Source: Gonatopus flavifemur (Eukaryota > Arthropoda > Insecta > Hymenoptera > Dryinidae). From it: DNA of 64,000 nucleotides. The position numbers and the translations under genes were made by a program. Shown here piece by piece: positions 37,160 through 48,383 of the stretch (position 1 is its first letter; each line of letters starts with the position of its first letter). The stretch lies in the NCBI GenBank assembly GCA_018340375.1, contig JAFFJZ010000003.1:4836001-4900000 (forward strand). The letters run 5' to 3'. The notes beneath the pieces are model-generated. The model did not search any database and was not told the DNA's origin. It saw only the letters and a list, made by a program, of their open reading frames with translations.

Positions 37160-37400
37160 TACTGGCCCCCGCCGTCGTCATCGCCGGGTGGTGCACGGAG
37201 AGACACGACATCGTCGTCGTCGTGTTCGCCTGAAGGAACGAAGAGAAGGCACCGGGTGTGCGTGAGGGCAGTGATCTCTCAGGGAGCGGCGACCTGACAT
37301 ACGAACGAACCAACGAACGAACGAACGAACGAACGAACGGTGTCTGTTAGAGAGTATATACGTGTATATACATCTCACTTCTTCTCTCTATTTGACTTGT
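37160..37400 (-). promoter_or_regulatory. CpG-rich island, candidate minus-strand promoter
   Basis: A CpG-rich block (CCCCCGCCGTCGTCATCGCC, GACATCGTCGTCGTCGTG, GGAGCGGCGACCTG) is followed on the plus strand by an ACGA array and by GAGTATATACGTGTATATAC. Read on the minus strand, a TATATAC-type TATA box stands before the ACGA array and the CpG block, which is a plausible promoter order. No downstream coding exon was found on either strand, so strand and gene remain uncertain. Confidence 0.3.
37301..37339 (+). repeat. ACGA microsatellite
   Basis: About nine to ten units of ACGA/CGAA, one of them changed to ACCA. Confidence 0.85.
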
Positions 37401-40005
37401 TCTATCCATCGTTGTCTATTCTTACGAGGATTCGTTGATTCTGAATGGCCCTTATCAAGAATGCTCTTTCTTTCTCTTGGCTACTTCCCCACCGTCTTTT
37501 CTTATTCTTCCAACCAAGCTAAGAAAATTAAAATCAGAAAAACAGTCCCGGCAGTTGAGATGGGATCTTACAAAATCTCTGAAACTTTCAAGCATCCTGA
37601 TATTCTCTATCGATGATACGAGATTTACTATATTGATTATTGAATATTTGGAATTCTTCGGGGGATGGTAATTATTACCAACCCGTGTATAAAGATAATA
37701 CACAATTTTGAAAATTTTTGAAAGAAGCGATTGAAAAGATTCAGAATCCATTTCTATGACAGCGAGTAATCTCCATTTTGTATTCCGCTCTAAGAATGCA
37801 GAGAAACATAACGTTGTTCCCACGAGGTTTTCCTATTTGGGCGGAGCCTTTTGATACAACGGAAAGGGACTTTTCCGTCGGTCCCTGTATCTACCCCTGT
37901 CGAAAGAGGTCCTTGCTATTGGTTACAACGTATCTATTGTGCGAGTATATCGTATAACACGTACCAGTTACAATAGCTCACGAGATTTTTATATTTTTGT
38001 GGATTTTTCCAAACTCCTTTTCACTCCAGTGTACTTTGAGAAACTTGTCTCGTGGGAAATACGTAAATTGAAATTCCAGGTGGTTGAATCATCAAAAGCT
38101 ATACCATTCTAACGATCATTCATTGGAGTTCGATTCGAATGAATTATTAGTTGGAATTGTGTTGGATACGTGGTTTTATGTGTTACTCAATCATACATCA
38201 AAAACAAAAACTTATTACGTGAGCAGATTTATGTATAGGTTTCGCGTAATCGCTGCATATTGTGGTTTTAAAGGAAATACGTTGGGATGATCTGCAGGTA
38301 AAAATATCGTGTATTCCTCTCCCCCATCGGTTACTCGTGAAAATGTACCTGAAACCAGTTGGTCGTGGACCTTTCCCTCCTTCAAATTTGTTGTCCTCAT
38401 TGGTTGGAAGTTGAATAGAAATTTTTCCGTAGTCCGGCCCCTTTCCGTAAGATAATTCCACCGTGTGAATGGCTATAAATTTCAGAAGAACGGTTGCCTT
38501 TCATAACTATCAAGACCATTTTCGGTATGAACCCCAAGTGTCAGATGTTTAGTTTCGAATACAAGTTGGAACATTTTTAGCGTCGAAAGGGGAATACATG
38601 GGAGGATTGAATTGAAACTGTTTTTTTTTTTCAAGGTACAAGTGTATCATGTTATGTTCCAACTGGAATGCACACGGAGAAAAAAGATCTGCTAAAAAGG
38701 TACCATACTTTATAATGTTCGAGCATCAGTCTTGTCCACATCAAATTCTTTACATGAAAATATCTACAAAAGTCCAAGCAAGTACGGTACTTTTAGAGTT
38801 ATTTTCGCGTAAATAATTTGATCTGGACAAGACTGACCTTTTTTCTCCATGCATCGATTTGTCTTCTTATTAGATTGAAAGTTTGAACGGTCAGTTGCTA
38901 TCTTTAAAAACTGCTACCTTCAATCCTCAGTAAAAAAAATATATTTCTACACTCGGTTCTTTTGAATCATCACAGAGAATTTGATCCAACAATTGAATTG
39001 AAAAGTTTTTTCAAACAAACTTTGAATGAAGTTTAGATCCGATTTTTGTTACAAAAGATGAACTGGTGCAGTTGAGATAACCCCAGCAAAAATTAGAGTC
39101 CATAATTCTGTTTAGTCGAGCGTTACATCCTCAACCGGCGCCCGATCAATGGTAAGAAAAGCTGCTTGGGAGCTGACCAGACAAGTGTTACATTTTCTAC
39201 ACGGATAACTATATGCAGCCTTTTAGATTGGGGTTACGTTTCGCACAATGTACATATACTTGATTCATGCCTTGCAAACTTGTTTTCAGTATTTATTTTT
39301 TTCGATTTACGATTCAGTAGTATATTATTTGTTAAAAATGAATGAGAAGAAGAATTTTACCATGCCTTGAGCATGAGAACAAATTAGTTGGCTACTGATT
39401 TTTGAAATCGCTCAGTATCTAATCGATTAATGATTATAACTGGATAAATTGAAATATAGAAACAGTATTCTCTTAAGTTCTTCGCTACCATCGGGTAGGG
39501 AAGTATTTGTTTGCATTCTATGTCAACTTGAGGAAACAAAAGATGCACATTTTCTTATTTCAATGTCTCGTGTTGTTGTAAAGATACAAGCGAAGCAATT
39601 CTGTGCCATTGAGAGTTCTTTTGAAAACATGACATCCCTTGTTTGCATTATATATACACCAGCGTGGTGTACAAATGCGCATCCACACGTATGTATTTTG
39701 GAACACATTTCTTTTTGCTAGTCTATCTTTCTCTGTTTTATATATATATATGATGCTGAGCGCTATTGTCGCTTACTTGAACGATGTTACGGAAAATGCG
39801 AGTCTTTTTTTTATTTTTAAAGGTACATTTCGAGCTGCTAACATTTCCACGGTTTCACTTGATGTGTTTTGGATGTTTTTATATTTCCAACTTTTCTCTC
39901 CTGTCAGAAAATTCACTTGAATAAAGGGGGGGAGTAATTACGTTAAAAGCGCGAACAAAGATCATGCCAAATCCATTTGAAAATTCTGTTGATTATGGTT
40001 GAAAT
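37401..40005. other. Intergenic DNA
   Basis: No recognised gene. A GC-box-like GGGCGG and CCTATTGG-type words occur at 37840-37925, and an acceptor-like AATTCCAG at 38080 is followed by a donor-like CTGCAG|GTAAAA at 38298. The intervening 218 nt carry stops in the frames I checked. It contains the fold-back element at 38673-38851. Confidence 0.5.
38673..38851. repeat. Fold-back element with CACGGAGAAAAAAG end
   Basis: Left CACGGAGAAAAAAGATCTG, CAGTCTTGTCCACATCAAAT and TTTACATGAAAATA pair with TATTTTCGCGTAAA, ATTTGATCTGGACAAGACTG and CTTTTTTCTCCATG on the right. Its end resembles those of the elements at 47467 and 47935, but the interior is different. Confidence 0.7.
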
Positions 40006-40009
40006 AGGT

Positions 40010-40353
40010 GCCAAAGGTGAATGGTAACCCTAGCGATTCCAAAGTGACCAATATTTTGGTTTAATTTCGGTTATTTTTTGGTTTGGTAAACATTTGGTCA
40101 GAAAATATGGATTTTTCCATGTAATAACCTATTTGTGACCGAAAACCAACGGTTGCCTTGAACAAATTTGCGACCAAAAGATCACCAAAAAATGTAGTCC
40201 GTCTTTGGAATCTTTTTGGTATTTTTGAGGGAAAACCCCAGAAAATCACCAACTTGAGATTGGTTGAATTTTTGTTGACAAAAAATGTCCTAAACAACCA
40301 AGTTACCAAAGCCAAGATTTTTCACTTGCACCAAGTAGGGGTGCAAGAATAAA
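40010..40353 (-). repeat. Dispersed repeat rich in CCAAA/TTTGG, copy 1
   Basis: The words TTGGTTTGGTAAACATTTGG, CGACCAAAAGATCACC, GAAAATCACCAACTTGAGAT and AATGTCCTAAACAACCAAG appear in this order. The reverse complement of the last 120 bp matches the right edge of the window (63840-63990) closely. The copy also has internal inverted words (CCAAA against TTTGG). No coding capacity. Confidence 0.65.
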
Positions 40354-40482
40354 GCAATGTCTTCTACTATAAATTCCACATAATCCTGATTTACCTGAGG
40401 AATTCTATGGCTAAGCACGATTTAACGTACATCCGTACCAGACACCCACCACTTGGAAACGTGAGGTGAAACTGACAGCCGT

Positions 40483-40640
40483 AAAACTAGCAGCCGATTG
40501 CCATAACTTTTTCCACCAAACTTTTAATAAGGATTTAAGCATTTGAAACGTTTAGTGGGATGCTACTCAATCGATTTCTGGTATGAACAAAGCTTCAACA
40601 ACGTCGAATCAAGAGTTACGACAATCGGCTGTTAGTTTCA
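40483..40640. repeat. Fold-back family GAAACTAGCAGCC, copy 2
   Basis: The left end AAAACTAGCAGCCGATTG and right end CAATCGGCTGTTAGTTT are inverted copies. This is the same family as 32754-32909. Confidence 0.6.
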
Positions 40641-40681
40641 AATAGCATTCCACCCAATGTTCCAAACGCTTGAATCCTTGA

Positions 40682-40821
40682 TACACCGAAGGAAAAGATA
40701 GTGGACTGAATTCCGCACGACAGTTGGATATACGTTCAAGGATACTCCTTCACCAACTTAATTTGAATACAAAGTTGATTCAAGTGCGCGTAGTCGAGTC
40801 CACTATTTTTTTCTCAATGTG
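40682..40821. repeat. Fold-back element enclosing GATAGTGGACT
   Basis: Left ACACCGAAGGAAAAGATAGT and GGACTGAATTCCGCACGACA pair with AGTGCGCGTAGTCGAGTCC and ACTATTTTTTTCTCAATGTG. The arms are about 45 bp. Confidence 0.5.
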
Positions 40822-40999
40822 GAAAGTTTGTACACTCAAAGAGAGTGTTGCCCCGACCAGATTCACGCGATTTTGTATTGTTTCCCTGGTTATCATAACC
40901 AGATTGCAGGTCACTAAAACCGTAAGTCCTTAACCATGCAAGAATGGTTTCCGTCACTACGTTGCTTTTTTCTCAGTGTATGGAAAGTTATGAGAATCA

Positions 41000-43900
41000 G
41001 CTGCTAGTTTCAACCTCATCCGATCAGCATCTCCAGAATTGCGTTTGCTTAGATCGTATCTGTACAATCTAAACGGTGTTGACTCTGCTCACATTTTCAT
41101 AACTTCTTCAACATTCATGAGAAAGCAATATCAAGGATGTGCTGTTCTTGGGGAGGCTACGGAAAGGCTGAAATAGTAATTCATGAACAACGTAAACACA
41201 ACGTGGATGGGGTAAAAATCAATGAAATGCATGATGTATTTTTCTCTTCAACTAATGTTTCGTAAATTGGTTCTCCCATTAATTTGATCCCCGTCATCCT
41301 CAACATGAGTCTCACAGTTTTTATCTTCCCTTGCGATACGTCTACATGAGGGCGACATAACATCCACCTTTGACCTATGCAGTGACCACCTTTCAGAGCA
41401 CGAACAATTCTCTGTTGATTTTTCGTTGCCTGTACATCTTTCTACCAGTTGCCTAGGTTGCCTCTACGTGTGGATGATCCACTCATTTTCCCAATTGCTT
41501 TCCATGTACGGGCACTTTACCTAACATTTCTTCCACATTTGTTCTAAACCTTTACATTCAATTCTAATTATTCAGAACGAACATTATTATAATCACAGAA
41601 TTGTAAGGCAGAAACGTACCCTCGTCTATGAAATGATCAATAGCTGCATTTCTTTTTACTAAAACAAAATCCTCCGTTAGAAGTTTATACAGAATTTTTA
41701 TTTACCGTATTACTGTGTTCCAGTGCCCACAAAAGAAAATTGCTAAGGGCGCAAGAAAAATGATTGACATAACTGAAATTTTTTTTCCAGCAATCAACAA
41801 TGTCTTTTTGTAGATGCTAAATCATTTTTTTCCGCACGAAAAGACCGAGGTTATTCATATTCAAGAAAAGTTACTGTTAATTCAGGGAAAAAGAGCATCA
41901 TTGGCTTTGTTTTTAGTGAATTATCTATCAACTCCTAGTATTTTCACTACGAATATTCTTCAACGATTCTTCTCATTTTCTCCAAAATCACAGTCCTTTT
42001 ACTGAATATCAATAATTTCGGTTTCCCCGTGTTTATTATATCCCTATAAAATATTGATAAGAATTCAGTAGTTTCCCTATCAGAATTTACTACACCTTCT
42101 AATTTTTCGTGAAGACGGCGCACTTCGCATGTGCGAATTTTTGAATACTTCATATATTCCGTAAGATTCTTCCGTAAGATTGGAAAAAGAACTCATTCGA
42201 ACACAATGAATTATTATTATGACGAAATTGTATTCCAATACGAAGAAATTACGCATTTATCTGGTGTCATTGACTTTGAACCTCGATAAATTATCATTGT
42301 AGCAAAAAGTATCGTGAGTCAAGAAAAACGAATGAAAACAAACACAATGCATTGATATTGAATTTATCATTATCACGAGATTCCACGCTAAGTGAGTGAG
42401 TTTTTCTCGTATCTCTTCTTGCCTTCTGATATTTTTTGCACCCCAATGAGACCACCGACATTGTCATTATTTCCAGAACACATCTGGTCAATTATATCTT
42501 TTCCCTGATTTGATTTCAATTCCTTCGCGTTATTAAGTTAAAATTAGAGTCTCATTGTAGGTGGTTAACGGTAGAAGGAAATATATTGACATTATTTTAT
42601 GACGAAGATAGAAATTGTACTCGAAAGACTCACGTCTTGGATGTCCAAGGTTATTTTCAGGTCTCGCGAAAAATAGTATCTTATAAATTGAGAATAATCT
42701 GAGGAATTAAAAAGGGGGAGATTATTCTCATCGAGCAACCCGAAAATAAGATAATTAAAATATTTTTTCTTTTCTCATGAAAGAAAGAACATTGAAACAC
42801 TCGAGTTTTTTGACGCATATTTAACGAGTCTTGGGGTAAATGAACACAATTTTTTAAATCAACAAGTTTATCAGGGGAGTTTGCTGTACGTGCTGTAATT
42901 TGACTACTTTGAGATAAATCTGACATCTGAAATTTGTCCAAAAGTGTCGCGTTAGACATCTTTTAGATATCTATGAGACATCTCTTGGAGCATTGTCTAG
43001 AAGATATCTAATGGCTACTAGTACGTAGAAGATGTCTCACGCGACAGTTCCAAACAAGTTTTAGATGTTATGTTTACTGTGAAAGATTTGATTGGGAAAT
43101 ATATTCTACACGTGATAAACTACAAAAGAATGGAATGAAAAAAATCGATTGTTTGGACGAGCTTGATGAAACCTCTCCTAAATGCAAATTTACAGCAGTT
43201 ACAGTGTGATATATTTTTCAAATTCTTAATAAGAGTCAGCTTTGTGTTCAACCCAGCCGCGTGGAAATTTCAAAAAGAATGAATTGATCGAATGAGTTTC
43301 TGAATTTTCTAAATATTCAAATATTTTTGTTATTGATAATTGAAAAAAAATCTTCCAAAAGAAGCCTTTTTATTTTCAACTTTCCTTGTTATTCGGTTTA
43401 TTGATTTTATCAGATATCTCTGATATTCAACTTATAATGCAAAAATTGACATTTTTCCCGTTCTATTATTATTGTTTCAAGTTGATTGATCTTGAAACGG
43501 TTCGTTGAAACAAAAAACACCAATGATGCGATGGTGAGGAAGGAAAAGAAGTTCAATTATATATCGATAAATTCTATAACATTATTATTATTTGAGATCC
43601 ATGATTGTTGAAGCGTAAGGCGATCATTCGGAAGAAAAATATTAATATTGCATCATTGAAGAGCCTGATTGGGTGTCTGACAAACTAAGGACATTGATAT
43701 TTAGCAAACCAAACTGTTGATTTGAAGAAGAAGAAAGAGTTCCTGTCATGAGTTTCATAGAGAGCCTACTAATTTCTGACATTATACGATGAATTTTCAT
43801 AGACAAGCTGTTGGATTCAAGCTTTCACTCAATTCTTCAAATATCGATATAGGGAGTGAAATTATTAGTTACTACCCTTAAAAATAAGAATTAGTATAGA

Positions 43901-44720
43901 ATTAATGATTTATTCAGCAATGAAACAAAGTAATTTCGACTTTAAGAACGCAGAACTCATGGTGATGAACTCGATTGATTCCAATGATATTTCAATTCAC
44001 TGAAATCCTCACGAAAACAAAAGCATAAGTGCGAAATTTCGTAAGATACGGTATGTTCGAGTTATTGTTTTATATTAAAACTTCAACTTCGTTAAGTTGA
44101 ATTCAAGGAATCTATGATTTCATCAGCATTCGACGAATAAAATAATAAGTGCAGAATAAAGTTCAAAGAAATATAAAATGTTATTTTTATTATGCGAAAA
44201 ATTCATGAACACTTTTCTGTTTTTCGATCCCTTTCTGTTATGCAACGTTAAGGGCGAGGTTGATCTCCCGGTACGCACGTGTTACGGGAATGAATCGAAT
44301 CTTGGGTCACGTTCGTTTAACGAATGGAAAAACGGTATTTTAGACCGGGACGTTGAACTAAAATAGGCTTCGTCATTAATTATCTACGTTGGACTCAAAA
44401 GGATAACCCCAAACCATATTTGCCGTATAATAGAGAAAGGAAGATAAAAAGAGAGAGAGAGTGAGAGAACATTTTCATCTTCTACTTCTGATGAAGCATC
44501 GGTTATAAAATATTCTCTTATCTCATTCGCTTCTCTCGAATGTTATTCCACTCATATGAATATCCATGAAAAAATCTTCCATAGAGACCGATTTATATAT
44601 AATTTGTCCTCATGAATTTGAATCTGACAGGGTAGAAAGGATACTAGGATTTTGAATATTCAAAAAAGAAACATAAAATGAATGCACTTTAATGCAGCTA
44701 CGCTAGGGAAAGGATTCCCT
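41000..44720. other. Intergenic DNA
   Basis: No recognised gene. It contains AGATATCT-type words at 42955-43060, an acceptor-like TTTTTTTTCCAG at 41790 without a matching exon, and a GA run at 44447-44468. Confidence 0.55.
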
Positions 44721-44726
44721 GTCACG

Positions 44727-44957
44727 AAAATCCAGCTGTAATTCGACATGGATTCCAGATCCGAAATATACCTGCGTTTCCAGCTGGGATTCCTCATTTC
44801 CAGGTGGAATCTTAGCTAGAATTTCAACTCCAACGGGGCGTTTCAGTTGGAATTGGAAATCCCACATGGAATCCAGTTGGGATTCTTGATTCCAGGTGAA
44901 GTCTTAGCTGGGAATGCAGGTAAATTTCGGATCTGGAGTCCCAGCTGGATTTTTGCA
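44727..44957. repeat. Fold-back element with CCAGCTGG cores
   Basis: Left AAAATCCAGCTGTAATTC, ATTCCAGATCCGAAATATAC and TTTCCAGCTGGGATTCC pair with the right-hand GGAATCCAGTTGGGATTC, GTAAATTTCGGATCTGGAGT and CCCAGCTGGATTTTTG. The arms are about 100 bp each. Confidence 0.7.
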
Positions 44958-45650
44958 ACAGGGTTTGGTTGAATATTAGACACCTGGGAAAATGAGTTAT
45001 TCAAAATAGAAATACATTTCATTCGTCCCAGCTGAATTTTTTATGCTCATTGAATGAACTGTTTTATTCATATATTCGTGAAATATCTGTTCATACTTCG
45101 GCATTAAACACTAAAATTGTCGATTCTTCAATTTGAGAAAGAATTTTATGTATTCGAACTTGCTCAGTGCCATGAGCACCAGAGCAGCAACACTAACGAA
45201 GATTCACAAATATTTTCTCTGCAATCCTTATGAAGGTTTCATATAAAGATTATATCGAGACTTGAATATCTTTTGGCATGTTTCATTTAGAGATTATATA
45301 AAAGCTGTAGAAGTGTCGCATTTCTTCAAAACCTGTTCCCGAAGATCGTACGAAGACTATTCACAGCTTTTCAGGTTCTCGTTTAAAGGTTTTGAAAAGA
45401 TTTACCAACAATTTTCTCGTTCAGTATTTTAATTAAGGAGATATCAGCGACGCGATATTCACGAAATCGTTTAAAAACATGGAATCTAACGCGAGACGGT
45501 TCAATGGACTTTTGCTGCATTCATATTTTATAGTTTTTCCACGAATCACAAACGGTTTTATTAGTCGAAGAGTTGATGTCTACACAAAGACTCGTATAAA
45601 GACCTAAGGAATTTGAGACTCTAAAGTGAAGTACTCGGAAACAAATATTA

Positions 45651-45796
45651 CACTGAAAGAATTTTGTTGGAAACATTACCGTGAAATTTCAGTAATCGAA
45701 GGACGAATGAAAATTCAGTAATATTTTGAAAAATTTCTACTTGTCCCTTGATCACTAGACCTTCACGGTAATTTTTCAAATAAAATTCTTTCAGTG
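45651..45796. repeat. Fold-back family CACTGAAAGAATTTT, copy 1
   Basis: Left CACTGAAAGAATTTTGTTGG and ACATTACCGTGAAATTT pair with CACGGTAATTTTTCAAA and TAAAATTCTTTCAGTG on the right. It is preceded by TA. A second copy is at 58826-59010. Confidence 0.75.
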
Positions 45797-46319
45797 TGAA
45801 TACAAAGCTTGCAAAGATTCGAAACTTCTGCAGAACCTCATGAAGGTTTAGAAATATTCATCAAAAATTTTCAAGAACCCAATGATTTCATCATTCCAGC
45901 AGTGTTAAAATGCTGAGCATTGAAGATGATAAATTTCTAATACATTTGAAAAACTGTTTTACTTTCATTTCATCTCGCTGTGCGAAGAACAATTCTCGAT
46001 GAACAATTATAGGGTTGAATCGAACTAATTTGAAATAAATATTCGTGCTATATGCAACAAAAATAACACCAACAGAGGAAATTCAATCGAATCCTGTTTT
46101 ATTGTTTCAAGACACCCAGTATATACTCGTTCCCACGTGTAATGGATTTACGTGTAACTTAATTCAAGTATCTTTCAAATCATCCCACGATAATCGAATG
46201 ATTTCAATAACCTCTTTTTTTTTATTTCGGCACGAACATCTTTATTCCGTAAAAAATTCCGTAAATTCGATACATAAAAAATATACTATCCCCTGTACTA
46301 TCCATCGAATAAATTTAGG

Positions 46320-46620
46320 TGGTCACGCTGTATATATGGGTGAGTGGATAGGTGGAGGTTGCTGGAGGCCGCTTCGCTTCTCTCGTCCTCCTCATGGCTG
46401 TCGTCTCAGACCCGTCTAGTCGTGCCAAGGTGCAAGTTTCTCTGTAAATGTGAACTTGCATGTACGTACACACGTGAAAGATACATATACAATCTCACGT
46501 ACAAACGCACGCGCGCGCAGACGCATATTCTTCATACAAGTTGAGTTCTGTGCGATAGAGCAGAAGAAAAAGCAAGAGAGAGAGAATACGGACAAAGAAG
46601 TGGAGCGGGAGGGATGAAGA
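46320..46620 (+). promoter_or_regulatory. CpG-rich island with a TATA-like box
   Basis: TGTATATATGGG at about 46329-46340 is followed by CGCTTCGCTTCTCTCGTCC, CGTCTCAGACCCGTCTAG, a CACGCGCGCGCAGACGC patch and a GAGAGAGAG stretch. This resembles a promoter and 5' UTR, but no downstream coding exon was recognised. Confidence 0.25.
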
Positions 46621-46626
46621 GGGAAA

Positions 46627-46675
46627 ATTATATATATATATATATTTATATGTGTATATATACTATATATATTCT
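46627..46675. repeat. TA microsatellite
   Basis: TATATATA runs interrupted by TTTATATGTG and ACTA. Confidence 0.8.
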
Positions 46676-47466
46676 GCGCAAGTTGGTGTGCGCAACGTTT
46701 ATGAGGGTAAACTTTCATATAATCTTATGTCATATGTAGTTTCATACAACGATGTTAAATAATTTTTTACCGGTATTTTCAATTCATATTTCACCATGTG
46801 ATCGAGTTTATACTGGATTTCAAATTTATGATAGAAATTGTTATCACGAAGAGTGGAGTGAAAATCTACTTTTCAAAGAAAAGAAATCCTGCAACTTTGA
46901 TGAGAGTGAGAATTTCACTCTGCATGAGAGTGGAATTTTAACTGTGTTGCCATCCGAGTACGTTTATTTCCATCCAAATCGTTCGAAAGTAAATCTACAG
47001 GGTATATTATAAGGGTCAGTTCTTACCAAAAAGTTAGTTCTAAAACGTAAAAACGGTTAGTTCTTAGAAAATCACCTAATTTTCAGGGAAATGTTTTCCT
47101 CCTTCGTTCTCTTTGTTTGAAATCGAGTATCCAATATTCCCTTCTCTGGTTAAACGAACTGATTGATTCTCGCCAAATCTCATTGAATCTTGCACAATGT
47201 TCTGATCAAATCCTATTCAACCATTTTCAATGGGATTCAATCAGATTAGTGTATTTTTTCAATGTAATTTTGATCGAACTTTGCCAACTCTGATTGAATC
47301 TTGGGCAATGTCTGAATCCCACGAAATTTAATTTCGTTAGATTCTATTCGAACGATATCCATCATGAAAAAATAAGGCCTCAAACCAAAGATAAGGAAGT
47401 ATCAAAAAATTCAAGAAATACTTTTCACATGAGTGTCCACCGTTTCGGTTAGTTCTTAAATTTCCT

Positions 47467-47695
47467 TACACGGAAGAAATAATTTAGCTGCAGCAGCTAA
47501 GTAGCTAGCACGGACACGGACAGCCATTAAATTAGCTCCTGCAGCTAAATTTTAGCTGTTACCGCAAATAAATTAACTACAAATGCAAATTTTTTTGCTG
47601 TAACAGCTAAAATTTAGCTGCAGGAGCTAATTTAATGGCTGTCCGTGTCCGTGCTAGCTACTGAGCTGCTGCAGCTAAATTATTTTCTCCGTGTA
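47467..47695. repeat. TA-flanked fold-back MITE, family TTTAGCTGCAGCAGCT, copy 1 (complete)
   Basis: This is an almost perfect palindrome of 229 bp including the flanking TA: TACACGGAAGAAATAATTTA at the left and TAAATTATTTTCTCCGTGTA at the right. The arms run through AGCTGCAGCAGCT, CTAGCACGGACACGGACAGC, CATTAAATTAGCTCCTGCAG and CTAAATTTTAGCTGT, leaving only about 40 bp in the centre. The outer TA on both sides fits a TA target-site duplication (Tc1/mariner-type MITE, by inference). It encodes nothing. Confidence 0.9.
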
Positions 47696-47934
47696 GAATA
47701 TGCCCTGTAAATCTATAGAAAAAGTCTGTAATTTTCAAAGAGATTTTCAGAGAGTTTGAATTTGAAATTTCGAAATGAAAATTTTCAATATGAACAGAGA
47801 TGTGATGAATAACAAACATTTGAAATGCTTTATTACGAACATTTGGTATTGTCAAGAAATTTTGCTGTATATTTCCCGTGTCTGCACATTTTGTATGTGT
47901 TTTTTCTATGATTTTAGTCTGAATTTCTCCTTCA

Positions 47935-48383
47935 CACGGAGAAAAATGCAGCTCGAAAGGATAGTAATCTTTAATAGAAAATTGGAGAATATTTCTCAAA
48001 ATCTGAGAATATTCCTTAAAATCCAAGAATTTTTCTTAAGTCCGTAATAAACATAAAACGCTCCAGATGTCTCTTGAATATTACTTGAAAAACAATGAAA
48101 AATTTCCAATACTTAACAATTCATAGAAACAAATATGAAGTTTCCAAAAGCCGCGCATGAAATTTTACAAAGTAAATAACAAAATTTTGAAATCTTATTT
48201 TCAAATTATTTTTATGATTTGTTAAGTATTGATAATTTTTCATTGTTTTTCGAGCAATATTCAAGATAAATCTGAACCGTTTTATGTTGATTACGAACTT
48301 GAGAAAAATTCTCAGATCTTAAGAAGTATTCTCCAATTTTCTATCAAAGATTACTATCCTTTCGAACTGCATTTTTCTCCGTG
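47935..48383. repeat. Fold-back MITE, family CACGGAGAAAAATGCAG, copy 1
   Basis: Left ACACGGAGAAAAATGCAGC, TCGAAAGGATAGTAATCTTT and AGAAAATTGGAGAATA pair with TATTCTCCAATTTTCT, AAAGATTACTATCCTTTCGA and CTGCATTTTTCTCCGTG on the right. The arms are about 200 bp, making this the longest fold-back element found. A decayed copy lies at 49670-50075. Confidence 0.85.

Noticed and set aside
38081..38298. Acceptor-donor pair suggesting a 218-bp exon
   Set aside because: The frames I checked contain stops before the donor, so it could only be a non-coding exon, and the evidence for that is too weak.
46045..46419. A 124-codon plus-strand frame
   Set aside because: No motif, crosses from AT-rich DNA into the CpG-rich island, and begins with a non-ATG codon; probably chance.
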